DNA of 64,000 nucleotides, taken from NCBI GenBank assembly GCA_035943095.1, contig DASZCN010000060.1, positions 1 through 64,000 of the forward strand. The letters run 5' to 3'. Position 1 is the stretch's first letter. Each line of letters starts with the position of its first letter. The notes beneath the pieces are model-generated. The model searched no databases and had not been told where the DNA came from. It worked only from the letters and a program-made list of their open reading frames with translations. Shown here piece by piece: positions 23,722 through 32,150 of this stretch. The position numbers and the translations under genes were made by a program. The DNA is from AG41 sp035943095 (GTDB lineage Bacteria > Gemmatimonadota > Gemmatimonadetes > Gemmatimonadales > GWC2-71-9).

Positions 23722-24905
23722 GTTTTCGCGGCGGCGTAGCATTCCTCCCACTGGGCCACGATGCTCTCCCAGCTGAAGTCGTTGCGCACGTGCTCCCGCC
23801 CCGCGCTGCCGAGCCGGACAGCGAGACCCCGCTCGGCGGCGAGGCGCCGCAGCGCCGCCGCCAGCGCCGCGGGATTACCGGGCGGCACCAGTAGCCCGGT
23901 TTCCCCGTCCACGATGATGTCCGGTATCCCGCCGATGTCGCTTCCGATCACCGGCACGCCGTAGCTCATCGCCTCGAGCAGCACGACACCGAGCCCTTCG
24001 GTGTCGCTCCGCGAATCGAGGATCGACGGGAGCGCGAAGGCGTCCGCCGCCCCGTAGGCGGCGCGGAGCTCCGCCGCCGACACCCGGCCGCGTAGCGTGA
24101 CCCGGTCGCCCAAGCCGCCCTCGCGCACGAGCGCCTCCAGCCTGGCCCGCTCCGGTCCATCGCCGATCACATCGAGCCGGACATCCAAGGTCGGCGACAG
24201 TCGCCGCACGCCCTCGATCAGCTCGGCGACGCCCTTGCGCTCTACCAGACGCCCCACGAACAGGACGCGGAAGCCACCATCTCGCCTCGCAGCGGGGGAG
24301 GGAGGCGCCACGGTGGGAAGTCCCACGGTGTAAGGGATCACCCGCACCGGGACGTCGCTGACGCGCTTGATCTCACGGGCCGTGTATGAGGAGATCGCGA
24401 CCACCTGGTCCGAGGTGTTCAGCGCCCAGCGGACGAGCCAGCGGAGCCAGGGGAGTGAACCCTGCACCCAACGCAGCTCCACGCCGTACCACAGCGTCAC
24501 GAGTCGCGCGCCACACGTTGCTCGTGCTACCGCGCCAAACAGCGCGTGCGGCATCGGCCAGTGCACGTGCACCACGTCGTAGCGGCGGCGGCGGCAGAGG
24601 CGCCAGACCGCCAGCATCCCGCCGGCCACGTAGAAGGCCGGCATCAGCTGGTAGCGCCACGAGCGCCGCATGCGGTCCGGTGCGGCCTCGTCATGGGTCA
24701 GATCTTCCCACCGCGCCGGGAAGTAGCGGAACCGGTGCACCGGAATGCCTTCGTACAGGGCACCGCCTCCGCCGCGGTAGGCCGAGCAGAACACTTCCAC
24801 GTCGTGCCCCGCGGCTTGCAATCGCTTGAGGAGCTCCACCAGCCAGGGCGCGATGACATCGCCCTCGTGGCGCGGGAACGCGGTGACGATGTGAAGGATG
24901 CGCAC
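23718..24905 (-). CDS. Family 4 (GT-B) glycosyltransferase
   Basis: Retaining sugar transferase, probably in surface polysaccharide assembly. 395 residues from GTG 24905, where the fold starts RILHIVTAFPRHEGD; the frame runs on upstream but without homology. The donor site motif is VLLEAMSYGVPVIGSDIGGIPDI and the mid-protein FVGRLVERKGVAELIEGV is typical. A TATACT element lies 8 bases before the start. Sugar specificity unknown. Confidence 0.9.
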   Translation of the reverse strand: MRILHIVTAFPRHEGDVIAPWLVELLKRLQAAGHDVEVFCSAYRGGGGALYEGIPVHRFRYFPARWEDLTHDEAAPDRMRRSWRYQLMPAFYVAGGMLAVWRLCRRRRYDVVHVHWPMPHALFGAVARATCGARLVTLWYGVELRWVQGSLPWLRWLVRWALNTSDQVVAISSYTAREIKRVSDVPVRVIPYTVGLPTVAPPSPAARRDGGFRVLFVGRLVERKGVAELIEGVRRLSPTLDVRLDVIGDGPERARLEALVREGGLGDRVTLRGRVSAAELRAAYGAADAFALPSILDSRSDTEGLGVVLLEAMSYGVPVIGSDIGGIPDIIVDGETGLLVPPGNPAALAAALRRLAAERGLAVRLGSAGREHVRNDFSWESIVAQWEECYAAAKT

Positions 24906-24913
24906 GGCGGTGA

Positions 24914-24919
24914 AGTATA
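24914..24919 (-). promoter_or_regulatory. Candidate -10 TATACT for the GT4 gene
   Basis: TATACT on the minus strand matches the -10 consensus at 5 of 6 positions and lies 8 bases before GTG 24905. The predicted transcription start falls almost on the start codon. Confidence 0.35.
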
Positions 24920-25996
24920 GTGCGCCTGTGCGTGGGGGGGGGAGCGCGTTATCTTTACCGGCCGCTCGATCACCGTGTCCACTCCACCCGGTCACACACG
25001 CTGACCTCGCCATCGCCGACGGACCCAGCCACCCGGCGCGCCCGAGTCATTCGCGCCGTTAAGGCGGTGCTTCAAGTCTTCGCGATCGGGGCCGCCGTGT
25101 GGGTGCTGCTCCGCCTGGCACGACCCAACTGGCACGCGATCACCGCCGTGCCGGTCACGATCCACTGGGGCACGCTCGCGCTTGCATCCGTCGTCTGGCT
25201 CGGGTCGTTTACTTTCCTCGTGCAGCTCTGGGCCGCGAGTCTTGCGTGGTGGAACGAGCGCCTGCGGGGCATTGGGGCGCTCCGGATGTTCGTCCTGAGC
25301 AATCTGGCGCGTTACATCCCTGGTGCGATCTGGCAGTTCACCGGGCTCGCACTCTTCGCGATAGAGGAGCGCGTATCACCGCTCGCCGCCGCGGCGGCTG
25401 TGCTCCTCCAGCAGCTCGTGCTGCTCGCCACGGGGCTCCTCATCGCCCTCGCGTTCGCGCCGGCCATGTTGGGCCCGTTCGCGGCAGCGCTCCCGCTTTG
25501 GTTGCTGCTCACGGTCGTCGCCGCCGGGCTGGGATTGCTCCTGTGGTTATTCCCGGTCGCGCTGCCGGCGCTGCAACCGCGTCTCGAGCGGGTCCTCAAG
25601 CGCCGCCTGCCGCTGCCCAAGCCCCGATCGAGGAGCTTCCTCCGCTACCTGTTGGGCTCCGCGCTCGGATGGGTGGGCTACGGGATCTCGTTTTGGCTGT
25701 TTGCGCGGTCGTTGCTCGGCGACGGGGCCCCCGGCCCGCTCGTCGCGGCCACGGCGTTCGTCACGAGCTATGTCGCAGGAATCATCGCGGTGTTCGCGCC
25801 TGGCGGCATCGTCGTACGCGAGGCCGCCCTGGTCGCGGCGTTGGCCGGCTCCATCGGCGCGGACCGCGCGTTCCTCGTCGCCGTGGGCGCGCGCTTGTGG
25901 CTCGTGACGCTCGAGATCATCGGCGCTCTGGTCCTCATCGCCTCGGGCGCCGGTCGGGGGGTCAATCAGGGCTTCCGCAGCACGAAGACGAACTGA
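24920..25996 (+). CDS. Flippase-like membrane protein (UPF0104 / AglD / MprF-type transmembrane domain)
   Basis: Polytopic protein with about eight membrane segments, of the family that includes the MprF flippase domain. Motifs include LSNLARYIPGAIWQFTGLAL, VTSYVAGIIAVFAPGGIVVREAALVAAL and a C-terminal VLIASGAGRG. 358 residues if started at GTG 24920. The first 45 residues are polar and poorly conserved, and a TATCTTTA element lies inside them (24950-24957), so GTG 25067 is an alternative start. It is divergent from GT4 and sits in a glycan cluster. Confidence 0.8.
   Translation: MRLCVGGGARYLYRPLDHRVHSTRSHTLTSPSPTDPATRRARVIRAVKAVLQVFAIGAAVWVLLRLARPNWHAITAVPVTIHWGTLALASVVWLGSFTFLVQLWAASLAWWNERLRGIGALRMFVLSNLARYIPGAIWQFTGLALFAIEERVSPLAAAAAVLLQQLVLLATGLLIALAFAPAMLGPFAAALPLWLLLTVVAAGLGLLLWLFPVALPALQPRLERVLKRRLPLPKPRSRSFLRYLLGSALGWVGYGISFWLFARSLLGDGAPGPLVAATAFVTSYVAGIIAVFAPGGIVVREAALVAALAGSIGADRAFLVAVGARLWLVTLEIIGALVLIASGAGRGVNQGFRSTKTN
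24950..24957 (+). promoter_or_regulatory. Candidate TAnnTTT promoter element for the flippase-like gene
   Basis: TATCTTTA resembles the element upstream of the thioesterase gene. It lies downstream of the first possible start codons, which argues that translation may begin later than 24920. Confidence 0.25.
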
Positions 25997-26625
25997 TATC
26001 GCAGCGGCGGCACCAGGGAGACGAGGCGGAGCAGGAGGCGCAGGAGGATCCGCCCGGGTCGAAAATTCTTCAGGATGGCGGGCCCGGAGTCCGTCCGCAC
26101 GTCGACGACCTCAAACCCCGCCGCTCTGAGCACGCGCTCCCACCCGCCTCGCGTCGCGCGGAATTCCAGCGGTTGCTGTGTGCGCACGTAGAAGTTTGGA
26201 ACCACCACCACGGCGAGGCCGCCCGGCCGTAGGACTCGAAACGCCTCATGCAGTCCGCGATGGAGATCGGGGAAGTGCTCGAGCGATCCGAACGAGAAGA
26301 CCCGATCGAACGCGCGATCTCGGAAGGGGAGCGACGTGCCGTCGCCCTGGACCCACCTGGCCCCGGGGGTCGTGCGGTGGGCCAGCGTCAGGGCGCGTCG
26401 CGAGAAGTCCAGGCCGACCGCCAGTTTCCCCCCCCCGCGCGCCAGCGAGAGGCGAGCACCCCAGCCCACGCCCGAGCCGAGGTCGAGGAACGCCGTGCCG
26501 GTGAGCGGCTGGAGCGGGCGCAGCGCCCGCCACACGCGTTCGAGATTCGGATGCTCGACATCCTCGTCGAAATGGTACTCTGCCTCGTAGAATTCGCGCG
26601 GGGCGGGGGGGCCGGGGGGGGTCAT
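25966..26625 (-). CDS. Class I SAM-dependent methyltransferase
   Basis: 219 residues from ATG 26625; the frame is open upstream but the homology starts with REFYEAEYHFDED. SAM-binding motif I is FLDLGSGVGWGARLSLARGG, then GLDFSRRAL, GDGTSLPFRDRAFDRVFSFGSLEH and RVLRPGG. The acceptor is unknown; the cluster suggests a sugar or lipid-linked glycan. The 3' end overlaps the convergent flippase gene by 31 bases. Two G tracts (26605-26611, 26614-26621) encode its Pro-rich N-terminus. Confidence 0.87.
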   Translation of the reverse strand: MTPPGPPAPREFYEAEYHFDEDVEHPNLERVWRALRPLQPLTGTAFLDLGSGVGWGARLSLARGGGKLAVGLDFSRRALTLAHRTTPGARWVQGDGTSLPFRDRAFDRVFSFGSLEHFPDLHRGLHEAFRVLRPGGLAVVVVPNFYVRTQQPLEFRATRGGWERVLRAAGFEVVDVRTDSGPAILKNFRPGRILLRLLLRLVSLVPPLRYQFVFVLRKP

Positions 26626-26633
26626 GGGCCGCG

Positions 26634-26641
26634 GAAAGCTA
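26634..26641 (-). promoter_or_regulatory. Candidate TAGCTTTC element for the methyltransferase gene
   Basis: TAnnTTT-type motif on the minus strand, 8 bases before ATG 26625. A matching TAGCTTTC points the other way at 26692-26699. Confidence 0.3.
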
Positions 26642-26691
26642 GTGTCGGCGCCCCGCAACGGCCATGCTTGCTCACCTTCCGCCACTCCGAA

Positions 26692-26699
26692 TAGCTTTC
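26692..26699 (+). promoter_or_regulatory. Candidate TAGCTTTC element for the YfhO-type gene
   Basis: Same octamer as the divergent element at 26634-26641. It lies 40 bases before the TTG start at 26740, leaving room for a leader with the AGAGGA ribosome site (near 26729-26734). Confidence 0.3.
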
Positions 26700-26739
26700 G
26701 CCGCCCTCGCTGCCCAACATCGCAACGCAGAGGATAGTC

Positions 26740-29103
26740 TTGGACGAGGCGTGCCAACCCAAGCGACCGACGTTGATAGCCACGGCCGTCTTCATGCTGT
26801 GGCCGTTGCTGCTCTCCCTCCCCATGCTCGCCGGGATGTGGCTCGCGAGCCCCTTGAGCGACCAATACAATGCCAGCGTCCCGTTCCAGGCCTGGAGCGC
26901 CGAGTGGTTCAAACGCAGCGGCCACCTACCGCTCTGGAACCCCGAGCTGTTCGGTGGGCTGCCATTCGTCGCGGCCGGGAGCGGCGACATCTTCTACCCG
27001 ACCTGGTTGCTTCGATTCCTCGTGCCCGCCACGACCGCCGGTAACCTGAGCTTTTTCGCCCATTACGTGCTCGCCGGCCTGTTCACGTACCTGCTGCTCC
27101 GGCGTCTGCACGTCGGGTGGATCGGCTCGGTGATCGGCGGTCTGTCCTACGAGCTGTCGGGACTGATCGCGTCCTACCCATCGCCGGGGCATGACGGCAA
27201 GCTGTTCGCTTCCGCGATGCTGCCGCTCATGCTCCTCGGGCTTGTGCTGGCGCTCCGCGACCGACGCTGGGAGGGCTACCCGCTCCTCGGATTGGCGACG
27301 GCGCTGACGCTGCTCGGTCACTTCCAGCTCGCGTACTACTCGCTCATCGTCGCGGGGCTGTTCGCCCTGTACCTCACGGTCGAGGAGGGCGGGACGAGCA
27401 GGGGAGGGGAGCGGGTGCTCCGGCTCGGCACGGCGCTCGCCGCCGTGCTGATCGGATTCGGAGTGGCCGCGATACAGATCCTGCCGTTCTTCGAGTACAT
27501 CCCGTTCTCGCCACGCGCTCAGGGTTACCACGGGTTCGAGGGATCCACGTCGTATGCGATTCCCTGGAGTCACGTGCCCGAGTTCTTTATCAAAAACTTC
27601 GTGGGCTCCTCGCCTCAAGGCACGTATTGGGGGACGAATCCCATCAAGCTCCACTCGGAGTATTTGGGCCTACCGGTGGTCGCCCTGGCCGTGCTCGGCG
27701 CGATCGGGTGGGCGCGGGAGCGGCGGCGGCTCGTGCTCTGGGTGGGTGGCATCGGGCTGCTGTTTCTCCTCATCAGTCTCGGCGCCGCCACTCCCTTCTA
27801 CAAGGTGTGGTGGGCACTCATGCCGCTGGTCAAGAAGACTCGCGCCCCGGGAATGGCCTTCTTTGTGGTCGCCCTTGTGACGGCCCTGTTCGCGGGGCTT
27901 GGCGTTGACCGCGTGCGCACCGCCGGACACCCGCGCGCAATGACCGTCGCGTTGATTATCGGCGGCCTCGTTTCGCTGCTCGGCATCACCGGCGCACTCG
28001 GCCACCTCGCGGAGGGTTTCGCAAGCGGCATCCAGGCCGCGACGGGGCGCGCGGTGGGGGCCGCCGCGACGGCCGACGCGTCCGCGATCCTCTGGGGTGC
28101 CGCGACGAGCGGACTCGCCCTGGCCGCTGTCGCGCTAGTCCTCGGCTATGGGTCGCACCGTCTCACTCCCCGGCTGCAGGCGCTCGCGCTGGTCCTGATC
28201 GTCGGCACGGACCTCTGGCTCAACGCGCGCCCGTTCTGGAGCTACATGAAGCCGTACGATCGGGACTCGCTGATCGACCTTCTCACCGCGACGCCCGCGC
28301 CGTACCGAGTGATCGATCTCGGTCCGACGTACCGCGGCTCGGTCCTCGCCACGTTCGACATCCCTCAGGTCTTGGGATACCACGGCAACGAGTTACGATA
28401 CTATGACGAGCTCCTCGGCGGGCAGGGCGAATGGAGGAGCATCGGGTTCCTGCCACTCTGGGACTTGCTGGCGGTTCGCTACGCGATCGCGCCGGCCGAA
28501 GCGAGAAGCATCGACTCGATTCCTGGATTCCGTCGCGTCCTCGACACCGTACCGATCCTGAACGGCGACGGGAGGCGCGCCCGCTTGTTCGAGCGCATCG
28601 CGCCCACGGCGTACGCGCGCGTGGTGCCGGGAGCCGTCAAGGCCGACTCGGCAACGATCATCCCCACGCTCGTCGACCCGCGCATGGACTACTCGCGGAT
28701 CGTGATCTTCAGCAACGATCAGCCGGTGACGCCCGAGCCCCTGAAGCAAATGCCCCCACCGAGCCCGGCGCGGGCCGCCGTAAGCGCCTGGGAGCCTGGA
28801 CGCATGACCGTCACCATCGATCCGCCGCCCCCACAAGCGGGCTACCTGCTGATCGCGGAAAACTGGTATCCTGACTGGCGGGCGAGCGTGGACGGCCGAC
28901 CGTCTCCGGTGCTGCGAGGCGATTACAGCTTCATCACGGTCCCCGTGCCCGCGGCGGCGCAGCATGTCGAGCTCACGTTCCGCTCCGAGCTGTACGAGCG
29001 GGGCAGGGCGATCACCCTCGTGTCGTTGGCGGTGTTGCTCCTCAGCGTCTTGGTGACGGTGGCCCGCGGCGTGCGCTCCCCCCCCCCGGTTCGACATGGG
29101 TGA
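26740..29103 (+). CDS. YfhO-type large membrane glycosyltransferase
   Basis: 787 residues. More than ten membrane segments occupy residues 1 to about 500, with the YfhO-like extracytoplasmic loop SPLSDQYNASVPFQAWSAEW and LPLWNPELFGGLPFVA near the start; a soluble C-terminal domain ends with a last membrane helix. YfhO proteins are GT-C-like enzymes that use polyprenyl-phosphate sugars at the outer face, fitting the polyprenol-P-sugar synthase that follows with an 8-base overlap. Start TTG 26740 is supported by AGAGGA. Ten C (29078-29087) lie just before the 3' end. Confidence 0.82.
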   Translation: MDEACQPKRPTLIATAVFMLWPLLLSLPMLAGMWLASPLSDQYNASVPFQAWSAEWFKRSGHLPLWNPELFGGLPFVAAGSGDIFYPTWLLRFLVPATTAGNLSFFAHYVLAGLFTYLLLRRLHVGWIGSVIGGLSYELSGLIASYPSPGHDGKLFASAMLPLMLLGLVLALRDRRWEGYPLLGLATALTLLGHFQLAYYSLIVAGLFALYLTVEEGGTSRGGERVLRLGTALAAVLIGFGVAAIQILPFFEYIPFSPRAQGYHGFEGSTSYAIPWSHVPEFFIKNFVGSSPQGTYWGTNPIKLHSEYLGLPVVALAVLGAIGWARERRRLVLWVGGIGLLFLLISLGAATPFYKVWWALMPLVKKTRAPGMAFFVVALVTALFAGLGVDRVRTAGHPRAMTVALIIGGLVSLLGITGALGHLAEGFASGIQAATGRAVGAAATADASAILWGAATSGLALAAVALVLGYGSHRLTPRLQALALVLIVGTDLWLNARPFWSYMKPYDRDSLIDLLTATPAPYRVIDLGPTYRGSVLATFDIPQVLGYHGNELRYYDELLGGQGEWRSIGFLPLWDLLAVRYAIAPAEARSIDSIPGFRRVLDTVPILNGDGRRARLFERIAPTAYARVVPGAVKADSATIIPTLVDPRMDYSRIVIFSNDQPVTPEPLKQMPPPSPARAAVSAWEPGRMTVTIDPPPPQAGYLLIAENWYPDWRASVDGRPSPVLRGDYSFITVPVPAAAQHVELTFRSELYERGRAITLVSLAVLLLSVLVTVARGVRSPPPVRHG

Positions 29104-29818
29104 GCGCGCCCTGGTGGTCGTTCCCACCTACAACGAAGTGGGGAACATCCCGCACCTCGTGCCCCAGGTGCTGGCCCAGGATACGCGTCTCGAAATCCTC
29201 GTGGTCGACGACGATTCCCCGGACGGCACAGGGCGGCTGGCTGAGGCCCTGGCGGCCAAGGAGCCCCGCCTGCACGTCCTGCACCGGGACGGCAAGCTGG
29301 GGCTCGGAACGGCCTACCTGACCGGATTCCGCTGGGCGCTCGAGCGGGGGTACGACTATATCTTCGAGATGGATGCCGACTTTTCACACGACCCCGTGCA
29401 CCTAAAGGACTTTCTGAGCACGATTTGCCAGGCCGACCTCGTGCTCGGGTCGCGCTATCTGAACGGAAAGGTGACGGTCGTCAACTGGCCGATGGGGCGC
29501 CTGGTGCTATCGTATTGTGCCAACATTTACGCCCGCTGGCTGACTGGGCTCCGGATCTGGGACTTGACCGGGGGGTTCAAGTGCTTTCGTAGGACCGTGC
29601 TCGAAGCGATCGACCTGTCACGGGTCCGCTCGAACGGGTACGCCTTTCAGATCGAAATGAGTGTGAGAGCATGGCGCAAAGGGTTCACGCTGAAGGAAAT
29701 CCCGATCGTGTTCGTCGACCGAACCGAGGGGCAAAGCAAGATGAATCGGGCGATCGTCCGGGAAGCGGTATGGATGGTACCGCGGCTCAGGCTAATGGCC
29801 TGGTTCGGCCGCATCTAG
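29096..29818 (+). CDS. Polyprenol-phosphate sugar synthase (DPM1-like GT2)
   Basis: Makes a polyprenyl-phosphate hexose, commonly mannose, from a nucleotide sugar at the cytoplasmic face. 240 residues, no membrane tail. Motifs: VVPTYNEVGNI, VVDDDSPDGTG, FEMDADFSHDP and DLTGGFKCFRR. The start overlaps the YfhO gene, so the two are likely coupled as donor maker and donor user. Confidence 0.9.
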   Translation: MGERALVVVPTYNEVGNIPHLVPQVLAQDTRLEILVVDDDSPDGTGRLAEALAAKEPRLHVLHRDGKLGLGTAYLTGFRWALERGYDYIFEMDADFSHDPVHLKDFLSTICQADLVLGSRYLNGKVTVVNWPMGRLVLSYCANIYARWLTGLRIWDLTGGFKCFRRTVLEAIDLSRVRSNGYAFQIEMSVRAWRKGFTLKEIPIVFVDRTEGQSKMNRAIVREAVWMVPRLRLMAWFGRI

Positions 29819-30651
29819 TCGGTACGACGATCTACAAAATGACGGGGTCGGGGAACGACTTCGTCATGGTGGATGCACGCCACACGCCTCCGAGCGACTG
29901 GTCGCCTCAGGACATCCGGGCGGTGTGCGCCCGCGGGACCGGCGTCGGCGCCGACGGCCTCGTGTTCGTAGGACCCGGATCCGCGCAGGACACCGTGCGC
30001 ATGATCTATTTCAACTCAGACGGCTCGCGTGCCGCGATGTGCGGGAATGCGGCCCTGTGCAGCACCCGCCTCGCTGCGCGCCTGGGGCTCGCGCGCGCAC
30101 TACACATGACCCTCGAGACGGACGCGGGCACGTACGTCAGCCGGTGCGACGGAGAACACCACGAAGAGCGCGCCGAGCTGCATCTCGCGCCGGTCACGAA
30201 ACCGACGCCGGTCGAGGGACTCGCGAGTGCCCCCGGCGAGCGCAACGTCGTGTTGGGAACCGTCGGGGTGCCTCATCTGGTCGTCTTGGTGGACGACGTG
30301 GACCAGGTCGACGTGATCGTCCGCGGCAAGGCGCTCCGGTCCGACCGGGCGCTCGGACCCGCCGGCGCGAATGTCAACTTCATCTCAGCCGGACCCGCCC
30401 GCCGGGCGTCGGAATGGCGCATGCGCACTTACGAACGCGGCATCGAGGACGAGACCCTGGCGTGCGGAACCGGGGCCGTAGCGGCGGCGTGCGCCCTGGC
30501 GGAATGGGGCATGGCGCAAGCGCCGTTGACGTTCTGGACGCGGAGCGGCAGACGCCTCGAGGTCCGCCTGCGGAAGGCATCCGCCGACGTTTATGACGAC
30601 GTGTGGCTAGGCGGGGAGGCTCGGCTCGTTGTACGGGGTGTGATTAACTGA
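29770..30651 (+). CDS. dapF: Diaminopimelate epimerase
   Basis: Interconverts LL- and meso-diaminopimelate for peptidoglycan and lysine. Both catalytic Cys are present, in AAMCGNAALCSTRL and ETLACGTGAVAAA, with TIYKMTGSGNDF at the true N-terminus. The start is unclear: ATG 29770 adds about 20 residues and overlaps the synthase gene by 49 bases, while ATG 29839 would cut the first strand. A near-cognate start close to 29815 is possible. 293 residues with the longer start. Confidence 0.88.
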   Translation: MDGTAAQANGLVRPHLVGTTIYKMTGSGNDFVMVDARHTPPSDWSPQDIRAVCARGTGVGADGLVFVGPGSAQDTVRMIYFNSDGSRAAMCGNAALCSTRLAARLGLARALHMTLETDAGTYVSRCDGEHHEERAELHLAPVTKPTPVEGLASAPGERNVVLGTVGVPHLVVLVDDVDQVDVIVRGKALRSDRALGPAGANVNFISAGPARRASEWRMRTYERGIEDETLACGTGAVAAACALAEWGMAQAPLTFWTRSGRRLEVRLRKASADVYDDVWLGGEARLVVRGVIN

Positions 30652-30727
30652 GGTGCTTCTCCACATTCCTATGCCATTCAGCTTAACATAACATATCTTA
30701 TACGAAGTATCACAAGGCAAAAGGGCG
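30652..30727. other. Convergent intergenic region, AT-rich
   Basis: 76 bases between dapF and the TPR gene, unusually AT-rich for this genome (around 30680-30712). On the minus strand GGGC (30739-30736) and GCCC (30726-30723) followed by TTTT could be a weak terminator for the TPR gene. ATAC-GAA-GTAT (30700-30710) is a small inverted repeat. Confidence 0.35.
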
Positions 30728-31393
30728 CTATTTTGGCCCGCTCGACCGTCCCTTCGTCAGCTCCCCTATCCTCACTTTTGCCTCCCCAGCGGCGCTCGTC
30801 GAGTCCAGTTTCGCAGCGATGGTCTGGTACGCCGCCAGCGCCTTGGTGGTGTCGCCGGCCGCTAACCACGCGCGCCCTGCGTCGGACAGGAACTGCGCCC
30901 GGAGGAACGGATACGGAGCGTCGTCGGCCGCGGACTGGTACGCTCCGGCGGCATCCTTGGGGCGCGCCGCGTTCTCGTACGCAGCCCCGAGCAGCCCGTA
31001 GGCCTGGGATTGGAACTGTCGGTCGGCCTTGGGTGCGTACCGCTGCAGGACGTCGATCGCCTGTTGCGTCTGACCCTGGGCGAGCCGCACCTGTGCGAGC
31101 AGGATAATGCCCTCGTCCGCCGCGCGGGTCCCCGAATAATTCTCCACCACTTGCGACAACACGCTCGCGGCGAACGGATAGTTCTTCGTTTCGAGGGCCA
31201 GGCGACCCTGCTCGAGCTGCCGGCTAGCGCTCTTCTCCGCCGTTCGCGACGACAGCAGGCTCCACCCGAAGAGTCCCGCGGCTACGAGGAGCCCGAAGCC
31301 CGCGTACGCCGACCACCGCCGGTGGGCCTTGAGCCACTCGACGACCCCAGCCCACGCTGTCGAACCCTCCGCCGCCGTTACCGTCGTTGCCAT
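30728..31393 (-). CDS. YfgM-like membrane-anchored TPR protein
   Basis: 221 residues from ATG 31393. A cytoplasmic N-terminus is followed by one membrane segment (AYAGFGLLVAAGLFGWSLL, about 36-55), then TPR-type helices with KNYPFAASVLSQVVENYSG and FQSQAYGLLGAAYENAARP. The layout resembles YfgM, a periplasmic chaperone network member, but a general TPR scaffold is possible. The G/A-rich repeat region lies upstream. AAGGGG lies just before the ATG. Confidence 0.72.
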   Translation of the reverse strand: MATTVTAAEGSTAWAGVVEWLKAHRRWSAYAGFGLLVAAGLFGWSLLSSRTAEKSASRQLEQGRLALETKNYPFAASVLSQVVENYSGTRAADEGIILLAQVRLAQGQTQQAIDVLQRYAPKADRQFQSQAYGLLGAAYENAARPKDAAGAYQSAADDAPYPFLRAQFLSDAGRAWLAAGDTTKALAAYQTIAAKLDSTSAAGEAKVRIGELTKGRSSGPK

Positions 31394-31403
31394 GTGCCCC
31401 TTC

Positions 31404-31495
31404 GGGAGGTCGTGGAGGTCGAGGTTGGGGAGGTTGAAGGAGGTTGGGGAGGACCTCCCCCGACCTCCACCAACTTCCAGAACCTCCCAAACCTG
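31404..31495. repeat. GGAGGT-type purine repeats forming a long imperfect inverted repeat
   Basis: On the plus strand the first half (about 31404-31452) is made of repeated GGAGGT and GAGGTTGGGG units; the second half (about 31453-31495) is their pyrimidine-rich complement. The centre GGGGAGG-A-CCTCCCC is a perfect 7-base stem. It lies between tRNA-Arg and the TPR gene and could form a stable RNA hairpin or a G-quadruplex. Confidence 0.6.
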
Positions 31496-31503
31496 CTTTA
31501 GTG

Positions 31504-31577
31504 CGCCCCTGGGGTGACTCGAACACCCGGCCAACGGTTTAGGAAACCGCTGCTCTATCCACCTGAGCTACAGGGGC
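31504..31577 (-). tRNA. tRNA-Arg, anticodon CCT
   Basis: 74 bases on the minus strand. The acceptor GCCCCTG pairs with CAGGGGC, the anticodon stem GCGGT pairs with ACCGT (one G-T pair) around the loop TTCCTAA, and the T arm has GGGTG-TTCGAGT-CACCC. CCA is not encoded. It lies between apt and the TPR gene on the same strand. Confidence 0.95.
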
Positions 31578-31599
31578 TAAGCTCAGTAACTTAGCGACT

Positions 31600-32136
31600 T
31601 TACGCGTAGTGCAGCAAGGCCTCGATCCGCTCGTCCTTAAGCCGCTTTCGACCCTTCAGAAAGTCGAGCTCGATGAGAAACGTGAACCCGACGACGTGCG
31701 CGCCGTGGTTCCGCACCAATCTGGCCGCCGCCTCCGCCGTCCCGCCGGTCGCGAGTACGTCGTCCACGATCAAGACCCGATCTTGTCCACCCACTGCGTC
31801 ACGGTGCATTTCGAGGGCATCCGTGCCGTATTCTAGCGCGTACTCGACCCTCCCGCGCGCCGCAGGCAGCTTGCCGGGTTTCCGAATCGGCACGAGGCCC
31901 GCTTCGATCGCCAGCGCGATCGGGGCGCCCAACAGAAACCCGCGCGATTCGATCGAAACGACGCGCGTGACTCGGGACGTGCGGAACGGCGCCGCCATGA
32001 GATCGACGGCGCGACGGAACAACGCCGGGTCGAGCAGGAGCGGCGTGATGTCCTTGAACAGAACCCCCGGTTTCGGAAAATCCGGGACGTCCCGGATGGC
32101 TCCGTAGATCTCGTCGACCGCGCTCGCTTGGGTCAC
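31600..32136 (-). CDS. apt: Adenine phosphoribosyltransferase
   Basis: Purine salvage: adenine plus PRPP to AMP. 178 residues, start GTG 32136. N-terminal IRDVPDFPKPGVLFKDITPLL is diagnostic, ESRGFLLGAPIA follows, and the PRPP loop is VLIVDDVLATGGTAEA. It is followed by tRNA-Arg after 22 bases. Confidence 0.96.
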   Translation of the reverse strand: MTQASAVDEIYGAIRDVPDFPKPGVLFKDITPLLLDPALFRRAVDLMAAPFRTSRVTRVVSIESRGFLLGAPIALAIEAGLVPIRKPGKLPAARGRVEYALEYGTDALEMHRDAVGGQDRVLIVDDVLATGGTAEAAARLVRNHGAHVVGFTFLIELDFLKGRKRLKDERIEALLHYA

Positions 32137-32150
32137 CGACGGCCCCCCAA

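Noticed and set aside
30698..30710. TTATACGAAGTAT resembles one arm of a loxP site.
   Set aside because: Only about ten bases match, no second arm or proper spacer is present, and no phage genes are near. Chance in an AT-rich gap.
31224..31526. Short open frames through the GGAGGT repeat region.
   Set aside because: They follow from the low-complexity repeat and cover part of a tRNA; no start site or conserved content.
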